Of a DNA stretch of 64,000 nucleotides, positions 19,699 through 33,700 are shown piece by piece (within the stretch, counting starts at the first letter, position 1; each line of letters begins with the position of its first letter). Source of the stretch: Aporrectodea caliginosa (lineage: Eukaryota > Annelida > Clitellata > Crassiclitellata > Lumbricidae). Where the stretch lies: NCBI GenBank assembly GCA_020284085.1, contig JACEVL010000691.1, positions 127,102 to 191,101 of the forward strand. The letters are read 5' to 3'. The notes beneath the pieces are model-generated. The model was not told the origin of the DNA, made no database searches, and was given only the letters and a program-made list of their open reading frames with translations. The position numbers and the translations under genes were made by a program.

Positions 19699-22600
19699 TC
19701 AAAGTTGAGCCTCTTCGTTCGTTGCTGAAAGTGTTTGGACGGAGTTATTGCGTCCGTTGTCCAGTATGTCTGGCGTCGTCAGTTGCTTTAGATCTATACA
19801 TGGCATCCAGTCTTCTGTAGGTTGTGTTAGTTTCATCAGGCGCTGAAAACAGTTAATAATACTTAATTAATATGCAGTTACATCAACGTTTGGTTCTCTC
19901 GACTGTCGACGATTTCGCGCCAGTGCTTCATGTATGCTATTGGGCAATTATATAAGTAGCAGATAACTCAGCCACTGCCCTAGACGGGTGCTGCGACTGT
20001 TCCAAGCTTGAAGTCTCGACAAAGGACGAGGGCGACGCTAATCATCTAATAGCCTAAGTACCTAAAGATAAAATGTTCTACTACTAATGTACTAATTATT
20101 GTCTTTCCTATGGTACCAGGTAGGACACAAGTCCAAACAGGAGCAGGTCACAGCAATAAGCTTATCTCTATGACCTGTTAATCACGGCATAGACTCTAAA
20201 CCGAAGCTGTATATACCATAGATATATCTATGGTATATACATGTAGCTACATAGGTAGCTAGGCATTCATAAAGACAGAAAACCGTAATTGTGTCTTTCT
20301 TTGCATGTTTTCCGTAAGCGATTAATAGAAGGGGCTACCGTATTCTGTCTGATCGTGATTTTGTTCAGTTACATTCAGGGTGGCAGAAGTCGGCAAATAT
20401 GAAATTGTTGAAGACTTTTTTATTTACGCCGTAAATTTCAATAGCGATCATGTAAAAGAAGACGAGCGCCTTTGTCAAACACAGCCACAGATTGTGCTGA
20501 CGAGAAATCTCAGACTTGATCCACATTAATTATTGTTCTTCCGATTCTGTTGACAGTAGGCTTACCGTAGGCCTACCATTCTCAGTGGCGTATTATGAAC
20601 GTTCTCTCAGCAAAATTAAACTTAGCAAGTCCTGTTTACGTTCTGCGATGGTACAACGGAGCAAGTGGCGGCGCCAACATGGGGCTAGGGTGGGCTGAAG
20701 CCCCCACTATCGACGGCTCAGCCCCCCTCAAACAAAAGTGGGAAATCACTGCCAATGCCAGAGAGGAGGAGAGAAAGGGAAGGAATTGGGGTTTTAGCCC
20801 CCCAAACCTGAAATCCTGGCGCCGCTACTGAACGGAGCCTAACAAACTATGCTGTTTTTCCGCTGAGAATGACTTCAGCCGCTTCCATCAGTTTGGGGTA
20901 ATTTCTGACTCTACAGCTAAGCCTATAAAGGCTTAATTGTGGTATGTGTCATCACTCGATCATCACATGATGTCATCGATTAACGTCTAGCACATGCCAT
21001 TGAGTGCATTTTGGGCTCTTGTTTACCTCACAATTTTCATAAGTTGGGATCGAGGACCATCACAACCTGTTCGAAAGTTGGGGGACGCGTCCCACGGGTC
21101 CCATAGGGTGGGGTTGCGCCTATGCTATTATGTGACCTATCTGATTGATTGAATAAATTGCGACTTTACCCGGCGGAAGCTCAGTCCATTGTATCGGTCG
21201 TTGGAATATGATTTCCAGACTTGAATGATTGCGAAGATTGGAATCATTGCGACTGAGGCGAGAGCCATAAGCCAGCCAATCGCCTGGCTCCACGACGGCA
21301 GGACGTAGTCTCCGAAGGATAATGGAGTGAAGTCGCTTACGTTGAAGATCAGAATCGCCTGGTTACAAAGAGAAAGTCAACAACTCGGTGTGCAAAATCA
21401 GATTTCACTGTCGTGATATAATGATATATATTCGTTTTATTTTCGGACAGGTTGACAGACCGCAACCAGTTACAATAGAAATATGTTAAATAATGAAATC
21501 AAAAACAAACAAACAAAATCAGACAGGTGTGCAGTCAGGTGAGACCTATGGCTAATGGGTAAGCCTAAGTGATTGGTTTTCTTCTTCGGCTCCTACGAAT
21601 TTACGCTCGTTAGTTTTATAGTAGCCTTCCGTATCTGTTTTCGGCATAACTATAGTACGTCTATTTTGACATCCATATTGAAACATCGTCAAGTATTGGG
21701 GAACTCACCATACATGTAGGTAGGCCTAGGCCTAGGCCTAAATCGAGATTTGAATCTCGGGCTTACACGGTTCGTACACGAGGACCTTACACGGCGTGGC
21801 AGTCACGGTGGCCCCGTTCAAATGGGTATACCGGTGGTAAAAGATCGGTCCATCCTCCTGGAATAAGTTGCCTAACAACCTGCGATATGAACTACTCAAC
21901 CTCTCTGCTTCTTTTTCCCAAGCGCTTGAAGACCATTCTGTTCGATCATGGTTTCATTGTGTTAGGTCGGAAGCGCTTCTGATGAGTCACTCTCCTGAAG
22001 TGGCGCTATATGAATTTGCATTTACAATTACAAATACGGTCGCTGTAGAAAAGCGTGTACATTTTATCGCCACCATAAATATTCCATGAGGGGCATGTCC
22101 CTGTGTCATAGGGTTTGTCTCCTATAATAACAGGCACAGATTATGGATATTGACCTTTGCGTCAGCTACCGGTGATGGATATTGTAACTTCAATGGTCCG
22201 GTCTCTAGAGGCAGCAGGTGAGTTGAAACAGAACAGCGTCGCTTGCGTGGGGTAAATGACAGTCGCCAGATTTAATTGGGGTTAGGTAACTGCAGTCGAT
22301 GGGGTGATGTAGAGTGCTTCGTGGAGATTTTAGATAAAAGGCGGAAGAAAGGAGTGAGGAGAAGTTTCATGCATTTGCGCTATTCTATACTTAATACTCG
22401 TTTAGTTTTGTTTACTGACGGCCAGAAGTATCGGTGAGACGAATTTCCAGCAGAACCACCATTGTTTGTGAAGGCGAAAACCAACCATCGCCTGAATGTC
22501 ATCGGTCAGCCGATCAGCACCTGTCCCCATGACAACAGACAACTGTACTGTGATTAGAGCACGACCGTATCATAACGCCTAACACTCTTCATATCTAAAC

Positions 22601-24649
22601 AAGGACCTGGATAACTATACTATGCCATCACTTCCATGGGCATTAGATGGGACTAACATGGGCTCTCTGTCTCCTTCGGCCTTTCTGGTAATATGATTGG
22701 ATGGCTTACGTCTTTCCTGCAGGACCGTTCCTTCATGGTAGCCCACGGTTCCACTAAGTCCTCTTGGGTCCCTGCACCATTTGGTTTACCCCAGGGCTCC
22801 GTCCTTGGTCCTCTTCTGTACATAATCTTCACTGCTGACCTGGGACCCCTGCTTGCGGCTGGGGCTACCCTGAGCCAATCGTACGCTGATGACATTCAAG
22901 CGTACGCCCACTGCTTGGCGGGGCAGGCGATCTCTGCGGTAGAAACAATGAACCGGGCCATTGAGACCCTGCAAGCCTGGATGTCATCAAACCGCTTGCG
23001 GCTTAACCCGACCAAGACACAGCTTATCTGGCTTGGCACCCGTCAGCAGCTTGCTAAGGTAGACCTTGCTTCCATTACCTCAAAATATCCGCACCTCACC
23101 TTCTCATCGTCAGTCCGAGACCTGGGAGTAACCCTAGACCAGGAGCTTACGTTTGTCCAACACATTAATCTCCTTTGCCGTAGCTGTTACTACCAGCTCC
23201 GGCAACTCAGGGTGATATCCCGGTCCCTCTCCCCAGATGCTGCTTCTACGCTGGTTCATTCCTTCGTAGTCTCCCGTCTGGACTACTGTAGTGCCATATA
23301 TGATGGGCTCCCGGCTTGCCGGCTTAAATGCCTTAACAGAGTCCTGCGCACGGCTGCCCGCCTCGTGGGCCGCATCCCTAAGTTCTCTCGAGTCTCCTGG
23401 TACGTTCGGGATGTCCTCCATTGGCTCCCCTATCCGCAGCGCATTGCCTACCGGGTCTCTGCATTGGTCCGGCGCTGCACTGAGGGCCTGGCTCCTCCAT
23501 ATCTGCGGGAACTCTGCTGCCCTACTGTGACTGTTCCGCGTCGTGGCTCGTTACGCTCAGCGGTGCAAGCAGAGTTCCTTGTCCCCGTGCTCGGACTGCT
23601 ATCCGACAGCGCCGCGCCTTCTCTGTGGCTGGCCCGGTGACCTGGAATGGGCTTCCGGTGGCACTGCGTTTGACCTCAATAGGACACTCTGCTCAGTTCT
23701 TCTCTAGCCTTAAGACTGTCCTGTTTGACCGAGGTTGGGCTGGGGGCGCTCCTGAGTCCTGAGTAGACTGTCTTGAAGGGGCGCTATATAAAACTACTGT
23801 AATAATAATAATAATGTTGATCCCATATGGTCAATATGGGTCCATAATGTCATAAACTTTCCCGTTTCGGAACGACTTGCACAAGAGAACCTAAACATCG
23901 TCTCAACCGAGAAAGACAGCAGCAAAGTATAACAGTCTACATCTATAAATTCTATACCTATTATTATACAGATGCATTACTGGTAGTGAATAGGCAGCTT
24001 AAGTGAGTCAACTCGTTCGAGGTTGTTTCTACCAACTGCGTCGAATTAAAACCATCCGCAGATTCATTCCAACCTTAACCGCCGTCATATTGGTCAACAG
24101 CTTCATTGTCTCCAGGGTTGACTACTGCAACAGCCTACTGGCGGGTCTGCCGACTTGTCAGCTAAGCCGGATACAATCCGTGCTTAACTCTGCCGCACGT
24201 GTCATATACGGCCGGACACCATTCGATCATGTCACAGACCTGCTGCGCGACAATCTACACTGGCTGCGTGTTCCCCAGCGGATCACCTACAAGCTGTGCT
24301 TGATAGCCTACAAATCGTTGAATGACTGTATGCCAGAATATATCTCAGACTTCTGCATTCGGGTAGCAGACAACCGGAACAGAAGTCGGCTACGATCCTC
24401 ATCAAAAAACCTGTTACAGGTCCCGCGGTCTTCTACGAGGTTCGGCGAATGTTCCTTCTCTGTCGCAGGACCTACTGCATGGAACAGTCTTCCAGACCAT
24501 GTAAAGAATGCGCCATCTCTGGAGACATTTAAATCAAAGCTCAAGACCTATCTGTTTAAACAATCATATGACTGTGATTGATTTTTTGAACTCATGTACA
24601 GCGCCCTTTCCTTCGGCCTCGGCTGTGCTACGGCGCTATAGAAATCGTC

Positions 24650-24713
<64 letters not shown>

Positions 24714-27700
24714 GTTATTTGTGTGATGTCAATTAAATTTAAATCGGTTTATAATTTCTTAAACTCTATATGATGTGCTGATGAATAGAACTCTCTGGGT
24801 GTAATTGATAATTCACTACTCTGCCTCAGTCTCCTCTACTCGAGCATCGCCACATTATATAGCGCCGCTCAGAAATCAGCAGTGCACTCGACCTGCGTCA
24901 GTGTCTGCGTCAGCGAACAAGAAAGTCTTGAGGCGTCTCCGGAACTGGGAAGGTGAGAGGGCTAGTCACTCAAGGCGAAGAGGCTGGGAAGAGAGTTCCA
25001 AGCTGATGGGCCAACACGGGCAAAGCACCTAGAGTGGGCCGTAGCTGAGCGCATGCGCGGGACAACCATAAGATCACGTGTCTAAGATCAAAAAGAGGCC
25101 CTCGAAGGTAGCTTAAGGAGGAGATCAAGGTGAAAAAGGACCTCAGGTACATGTAGGATGGGGCCACCCCAACATGGCAGTTACGCATGAGGGAAAGGGT
25201 TTTTAACTGTACCCGCTGTTGAATAGGGAGCCAGTGAAGGGTATCCAGAATATTATGAATATAGCCTGAGATATGGGCTAACTTTGGAATGTTGCCTACA
25301 AGCCGAGCAGCTGCATTAAGAATAGACTGGAGTTTGTGAGTATTAGAGGCATATAGAGACCAATATATGCAGCGTTCCCACAGTCCACCCGAGTGCAGAT
25401 CAAGGCTTGGACCAGAGTAGGCTAGTAACTAGTAATGGCATGCAGTGAAAGAGATCTGCGAATGGAACGTAGTTGGCGCAGATGGTAGAAGCAAGCAAGA
25501 TCTGGAAACTGAGTAGACCTGGTCAGAAAAAGAAAGGGTAGGCCTAAAAGTAGGCCTAGATTTCTGGCGTCAAAAGTCCAACAAGTAAAAAGGTCGTCAA
25601 AAGAGAAAGTTTATATTTTCGATGACGAAAAGCAAGTCAAATCCTTGCAGAGTGATTCATAAACACTCATATCAATGTTTGTGCTCGATAATGATCAATG
25701 AAACTTGCATACAGACCGTAGATCCATGGAAAGACAATGGATTCAGTGAATCCAATTAGAATCAATGACCATCCGCTGGAATAGTAGCTCATCAGGTCCA
25801 ACCAATAGGCTCCACCCTGTTGAAAATAAAGGCAGCACAAAACTGAAGCATTCTACAATATTTAAGTATACATAGAAATATATACAAAAACGTACCGTGT
25901 TTATAGAGGCCTATAAAGCCAATTTTGCAATAATGCTATTAAGCGCTCTGAAATTTCTTTTAATGCCTAAATAATAGAAGGATCATTTGAAATTGCTAAC
26001 AGATCAATTACAATGCCTTAGATATGTATACGTTATAAAATTATAACAACCGCACACTCTAATAATTATGACTTCTAAGTGATACACTCATGGGTCATGC
26101 ATCAGTGAACAAAACCCATAGAAAACACGCAAAGGCCTAATTAGCCTAATTAAGTATAGGCGTTGACGAAAACTTACGTTGGTACACATTGAAAGTCCAA
26201 GAAGAAAGTTCAGAGAACATATTAAAATAGTAACGTAGATCTTCTTTGTTCGTAGCTTCGGAAAATTGTCGACTACCGCGGTCACCAGCGTTTCAATACC
26301 TGCAAACTGTCATACAAAACATACGACCTACAAGCACACTATACCATAAGCCCGATGATGTAGGGCTGTATTGATTATTACCGCCATAAGTCTAATAAAG
26401 TATATTGGATAGTACCAACATCGGACTAATAAGGTACCGGTATATTGGAGAATATCATTGAACTGTAGGCCTACGTACGCCTAATGTTTCACTTAAACCT
26501 CTAAAAATCGTTAAAAACATGAAGAGTAGGCTACGTAAGACAACTGCACAAACAGAATTAGGCCTATTATAGATGCATAATGGAGTGTGTGAGCTGGCGC
26601 TGCATGCTATAATTATGCCAAACTAATCTAATTCAATCTAATACTGGCTTAATATATTCTAATATAATGAACCGATTGAACTCCACTTGGCCGTTATAAT
26701 GATACGAGTCAGTTGATGACAGCTTCAGGCAGGAGCGTAGCGACTAGCGAGACTTAAATTCAAGAGGAGGCAACTTCACAGACCGTTGGCAAAATTCTGG
26801 TTATTGGGGGTCATTGGTCAATAGAAGTTCCAGAATATAAAGAAAGCAAGAGGAGGAAACGGCCTCCTCGTGCCTCCATGTAGCTACGCCTATGGCTTCA
26901 GGTTAAACCGAAGTCAAAATCTTAATCGGTCAAAGTCCGACATGTCAAGGGAATGCGGGCTGCGGTGGCTAAGACTACAGACTCAAGAAGAATGAATGCA
27001 AAAGATAAATCTCGGCGAGTCTGAAGCGAAAATTCAGAAATTTTAATCAAGGACTAAACTACATAGAAACATCAGAGAGTGAATCGCTTATTTACGAATC
27101 CTTTCGTTTTTTTCCATACGAATTACCTGGGTGTCAATTCCGAGAGTTATAAGCATCAGGAAGAAGAGCGTCGACCAGAACTAAGGAGGGTCAAGAAAGG
27201 TCACCACTTCCGGATAAGCAACGAACGCCAGACCAGAGCCTTTTATTCATAAATAGCACAAAGCATCGACGACGACATCTCAAATACAATATGCAGACTA
27301 AATGAATAGGCTATGCATAGACTTCAGACTTTTTACTGCGTAGGCCTATGCGACTTACAGCAAGCTACAAACTGGCGGGTGGACTATAGTTGACTAAGTG
27401 AACAACTGACTAAACGAATGATTGAGTGAATGAGTTATTGAATGGGTGAATGAGTGACTCTTTTGAAATTTACTATCATCATAAGTTGCCATTCATTATG
27501 AACATTAGGCGGATGACGATGCTGGTGCTGAGCAAATATTCACATTTTGCAACTTCTGCAGAAGTTTCTGTGAGTAGTGCCCATGCCCCAGAGTGATGAT
27601 TTTGAAAGAGAGGAAAGCATTGATAAGCCTAGACGTATGATAGTGATAGCATAGTTAAAAATGGAAATGTGTAACGCCAGGGAAACGAATAAGTGGAAGG

Positions 27701-30700
27701 AAAAGAGAGATTAAGGCGCGAAACCGAAGAATATGGAGGGAAAGAGAGCTTTTCAGTTGCGTAGGCCTACCTGACTTGGCAACTTCGCTGACTTTCCTAC
27801 CAAGCGTATGAGCCAGGTAACCGAGAATGGAGAAGATGGCAAATCCAGCGAATATGCTAGTGAAGGCGTCTAATCCGACAACCAACAGTGTGTCTCTGCG
27901 CGAAAAAACAGTTGCAAAATAATGATTTTTTATGTTTAAAAAAAACAATCTCTAATCTACTACACAGGTCGGTCTATCTGTTCTCTTTCCAATATGATTA
28001 ATGAAAAGCAGGTATTGGTAGGCTATTCTAATTGGCATCTTTTTAGACTATAGGAATTCGTGTTGGCTAACTGTAGGCTAATTGACAATGCTTTTCAAAT
28101 ACAGCGAGAAAATTTGGGGGTGGGAAATAGAAAAAGCAGATAGATATGGTGGATGGATCAATATTTCTATATATTTCTTGTTTCCCTATATATGTGCAGG
28201 ATAATTAGCCTCTTACAACCTTCGACACACGTCGTTTGATTGTCATTATCGTGAGTTAGTTGAAGGTAGACTGTAAACGGAAGATTGGCAAATAATACGG
28301 ATACTGCCCTATATAACTATTAGCGCCGACCGATAGATGTTGTTGTGGAACGTATTGTAACTGGCAAAGGTCATCAGAGCCCCTTGACCAACGCCCAGTG
28401 AGAAGAAGACCTGGCCAGCAGCATCCGCCCAAACCTGAAGAAATTTCAAGAGCATGCATTCATGTTTTTAGAAGGCAGACCGATAGATGTTGTTGTGGAA
28501 CGGATTGTAACTGGCAAAGGTCATCAGTCCGCCTTGACCAACGCTCAGTGAGAAGAAGACTTGACCGGCTGCATCGGCCCAGACCTGAAGAACAGTCAAG
28601 ACCATAATTTCTGCATGGAATTCAAACCCACACTAGACATATAGGCTATAGACAGCAGAGCATAGATAGGATAAGATGCAAACCATTAAGACACACTGCA
28701 TTACAGGATGGTCCGGGGCACTCAGTAGTCAAGTGGCTAGAGTTCTGCTGGATTGCCAACCAAGAGGTTCAAATCTCCGCCAAGGCTGAAAGATGATTCG
28801 AGATTTCTAGTCCACTTACTCCCCACAGAGAACACAGCTACAAGGTGTATGCACTGACCGAACCTTGTAGGTTGGAAGCTCAGGAGATGAGGGAGAGGAC
28901 TTGTTCTCATATGCAGATAAAAAATTCATACACACAGCGACGTCTAGAGGTCAGCTGAAGGAGTTGCTCATCTTCTTCTGTTCTCTTGCAAGAGAACAAT
29001 TAGCTAAAGCATTGAAATGATCTAGCTACTCTGACAACTTACAATAATACTCGTGGAGTCGTTCAAGGTGCCAGTTGTAACCTAATCTACTATCGTAACT
29101 TCTATAGCGCCGTTGTAAAAAAATGAACTAGCTCTCTATCGAAAACAGGTCCGCAATTCTGTTAATTCAAGGGAAAGCTCGATGTGATTCTCGTTATGTG
29201 ACAGAAAGGAATTCTAAGGGGATAAGCATGTTGGAAAAACTGTTGAGTCGAGAACGGAACTAGATTAGACTGTCAACGCTTCTGGTCGTCTCAGATGTTT
29301 ATATCGCCGTTTATGTTGCAGTAAGAGAAGATGGAGAGACAGAGAGAAGGACACAAAAACACAAATAAGGATGGATGTTTAGCTAGAAGGAAACTTAGAA
29401 AGACAGAGGTAGAAACAGAAGAGGACAAAGAGACAGAGATAAAGTGTGTTTCAGGATGATTTGCACTCTTTTAGGCTAAGGAACTATGCGTTAAATTTCG
29501 AGTATGTTAATAAGGATTACTTTGGGTGAAGAGAGTTTCTCCCACTCCGGAATGATGTAGAATTTGATGCCTTCCAGAGCTCCAGGCAGAAGAGCTCCAC
29601 GGATGAGAAGAATCACAAGGACAACGTAGGGAAAGGTTGCCGTAAAGTACACCACCTGTTCACCAGTTATGACAACACGACAATCAACGAAGCATATGTC
29701 TTTGTTAATTAAGTGGTAAGTGTAAGTAATCGTAATTGAAAGTGAACGTTAATAAAGCGCCTCTCAACAATAATATTCAGAGTCGCGCCTGAACCAGTCA
29801 GTGCCTTTTAATAATGCAAGACAAACGCTCACATTTTACTAAATAGACAGTTGATGTGAAATGCTACTGTCGTTGGATCAGGAAATGCCCAAATGCTACT
29901 ATGGGCTGTTATAAGCAGCTACTATGAGTGCTTCTGAGTCCTGACGCTCGATTCAAGATGGTAAACCGTTCGAAGAATGGCGTTCACTGGTAGCCAATGA
30001 TGCAACGTCTATATATTCAATAGTGACCCATAAGACTACAAATACGATATTTTTGGCAACATATGTTGTGTTGCTGTAATCTTTATAGCCCAGTTCTGAA
30101 GGCTTAGGCCTACAGGAGAAGCACGAGGCCACTTAGGCTAAAATCTTCTTATCTAGATGTGAAATTGTACTCATACAAGACAAGATAATATCTAATGGCG
30201 TCGTTAAATAACGTTATAAACCGCTACCTTTCCCGAAGACTTGATTCCTCTGATGACTCCTAGGCAGCAGATGATCCAAGCCAACAAGAGCACAAGAACC
30301 AGTTCCCATTGAACAGAACCAGATTCATCTATCGTCGGACTGCGATTAAGAACACGCCACCTATAGGGATCAACAGAACACCCGAAAACAAAATGAGTAC
30401 AAAAGCAATCGAAGAAGCACTTCCAACGAAATCACATCCTAACAGCAGAAAACGCTCCAGCTCAGGTAACAATATACGGTACGCACAGGGCCGGATTAAC
30501 AAATGTGGTGGCCCTGTTCAGTAAAACTGTGGGGGCCCAGCCCCACAGAATCACACCAAAAGGACATATAAAACATGTGATATTAAACGAATCAACATTT
30601 TTCTATTATTAATTCGTGCCTTCTTTCTTTGTGTAGGCCTACAATATCAGTTGGGTTTATAATTATCCAGTTTAGTGCTAAAGACTTTAACTTAAGGTAT

Positions 30701-33700
30701 ACATCTTTTACGGTTTAACAAATAGGCCTATTAGAGTGACTCGTGGTAAAGGAATATTACAATTGCAGGCTTACCACAATACACAAAATAAAAATAGGCC
30801 TAATATGCTTTGGCTAACAATATAGTCTGAACTGACTGCTCACAGTGTTTGCAGTTTAGTCTACATTTTGTAGCAAAACTAACAGTTAGAGTTAAGAGCA
30901 ACGACAAAATTTAATTACGAATTGACAATGACAATATAGCTCAAATTGTCATGGAATTTACACACTATAGGCTACTTTGCGAGCCTTTGGCTTGCAAATT
31001 CATCAATTAGGCTATGTCATCAAAATGTAGCTCACGTTCAGAAGAATTCGACAGCTTCGCTGTACCCAGCATAACTGAAAACACTGATATATCCTGCCTT
31101 ATTCTGACGCGACTTGACTACTGCCACTCGGTACCTTATGGTCTCCCTGAATGCACACTGCTTCCTGTAACACCACGCTGCAAGACTGTGTCTTGGACTC
31201 TCTTACCGAGACCATATCACATCTGCTCTTCGTTCCCTACACTGGCTTCCTGTCTGTGAACGTGTCCGCTTCAAGCTGGCACTCCTCGTGTACAGAGCAC
31301 GCGCAGATCATCTGCCTTCCCACTTTATCTTCCATGGCCACACGTTGAAACTCTGATAAAGGCCGCTCCTCTCTTCGATTAGCATCTGCTGGAAAGTAGG
31401 ACTATATATGTTGTTCTTGTCTTGTCACAGTAACGTTGCCGGTCCCTCCATCTGGAATTCTCTACGTCCTCATGTTCGCTCTAAACTGAAAACTTGCTTC
31501 TTCCACTCTACTTACGGCTCTTAATAGTTGCCCGGCTTCAATGTGCACTTCTGAATTTTGTTGTATTGTACTGTATTGTATATGTCACTTAATTCGATGC
31601 TCAGCAATGTCAAACTAACGAGTTTATCTTCCGACATTGACGCTCTCAGTCAGTTTTTAATCAATTTGAGTTTTGAAAACGAACGTTCCCTACTGCGGTT
31701 TGTCACCATCAGAACAAGATATATTCGCAGTGCTATCTCAACATTCGGAAAGGTGTCCTTAAGTCTCTTTTTGTGATTACCCGGTAAAGGAACTGTTCTG
31801 GTGATGTTTCATTTGTCTGTTCTTGAGCAAATGACTTTGCAAACTGAGTCATTTCGTTTTCGGCTGATTTTGAGATGAATCTGCCTGATTATGGAAACTT
31901 TAATAGGGGCCCACACATGTGCAAAATTTGTGTTTTGTGTATATTAAAATGCGCAGTTTCGAATAATTTATTCTGGGTTTTTTGCTAATTTTTACTATTA
32001 GACTTAACAAATAACAATAATTATAAAATATTGAAAAAATTTCTTTGCCATGTGTGGGGGCCCCTCAAGTGTTGAACATGCCTTAATCCGCCTCTGGGTA
32101 CGCATTCTTTAGAAATAAATTAACCAATCAAGTAACCGACTGAATGAGTAAGTAGGTTTAAGAATGTGTAAGCACGCCATAATATTATGTCCATCAGCTG
32201 AAAGGGGGATCCATAGGTGTATCACACGGTTAATGAGCAAGGCAAGTCGGTACAAGTAGAGTTTCAACCGCTTAAGGAAAGTATTCACGAGAGTTTTTTT
32301 TTACAAATTAAGTATCATTCGTAAAGTAAAAAGAATAATGCTTACTATAGAAACCGCTGAATACTGGCGTTATAAAATATTAAGAAAATCTATCATAATT
32401 TAAAGTGCTTACTGGAAGTATTCCTCTCCGGCGCTGACTCTGTTCTTGGCGAGCTCTTCCAGGGCTTCCCTCAACCAGTTCCGTGTTGTATTGGAGCAGT
32501 CGTCATCCGCTTCGAGCAACTGCGAAGACCTCGTCTGCCACTCCTGAATGTCGTACTTTGTAGTCGTCGTCGTCGTTGTCGTCTGGTTGGTGCAATTGAG
32601 TAGAGTTGTCGTCGTTGTTATGTTGAATTGAGAGATGTATGTCTCGTTGTAACAAGTCTGATTAAACCAAATATTTCCCTCTCCAGATTCCTCGCATTGC
32701 ATCGCCTCTCTTCTCGTGTAGCAATCTGCACACGCACGAAGCAGCCACGCTACATGTAGACCTAGGCCTATGCATTATACGTTGTGCGTGCAAGAACATA
32801 ATTATGCATGTTTGCATGTACATGTATGTATGAATCACTGATAGAATGTTCCAGGCAACTGACGCAGAAATTGCGAAACTGTTATGGCCTAAATATTACG
32901 TTCCTAATTTTATGGAAAGTTCTGTCCTGCAGTATGGTATTACAACTACTCCCTGATCACAGAACGTCCTTAGTATCAAATTGCACAATTTTAACACCAT
33001 GTGGCTTATGCAGAGATAAAGCATGCAAAATTCTTATGTAGGGATGGAGAGGGAGGCAGTAGGGTTAGGGGAGGCAGAAGAAAAGGAGAAAGAGAGACAG
33101 ACAGACAAGACAGACAGATAGACAAACAGAGAGGGGAGAGATGGAGGAGGAAATTGGTCACCATTATATTGTGGGACAAAGTTATGCCCTTGTAAGTAAC
33201 TCGCTAAGTATAGGCTCTTGTTACAGAGAATTTCACTGCACTAGTGGCAACGAATTTAGCGGAAGAAAACTGTCAGTCTTTGGGAGGTAAAGGTGGCCAA
33301 GGAAGACTGTGCCCTCCTTCTCTAAATGGTATACAGATTTTGACAAATAGGATTATATATCGGGGTCCGACGAAGGCATATAATAGCTCTAGCTATGTTT
33401 TTCTGAGTGTTTCCATGCATATTTCTGACTGCAATATAATAGCCTATGTTGACACACGGCGTGTAAAGAGCGCAATATAATATATAAATATCCTATATTC
33501 AATTATTCATGTCCAGTTGAACACATAGCGTGATCTTCATCAACAGCCTAATACAAATACCAGCTGGACTTACTCGGCGTATTCCAACTGTTCTTGCAGT
33601 CGTACCACGGAACCTGTGATTGCCAGGAAGCGAACATGTAGTACAGGGACCAGGCGATTACCATGTTGTAGTCGATGGTCATCAGAAACGTTATTACTAT

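Noticed and set aside
22693..23640. Host gene encoding a 315-aa protein
   Set aside because: RT motifs, a frameshifted C-terminus and a (AAT)n tail show it is a LINE.
28331..28434. Second TM6 exon as a pseudo-exon
   Set aside because: Open frame, conserved phases, a good acceptor and mostly silent or conservative differences argue for use, though its donor (gtcggc) is weak.
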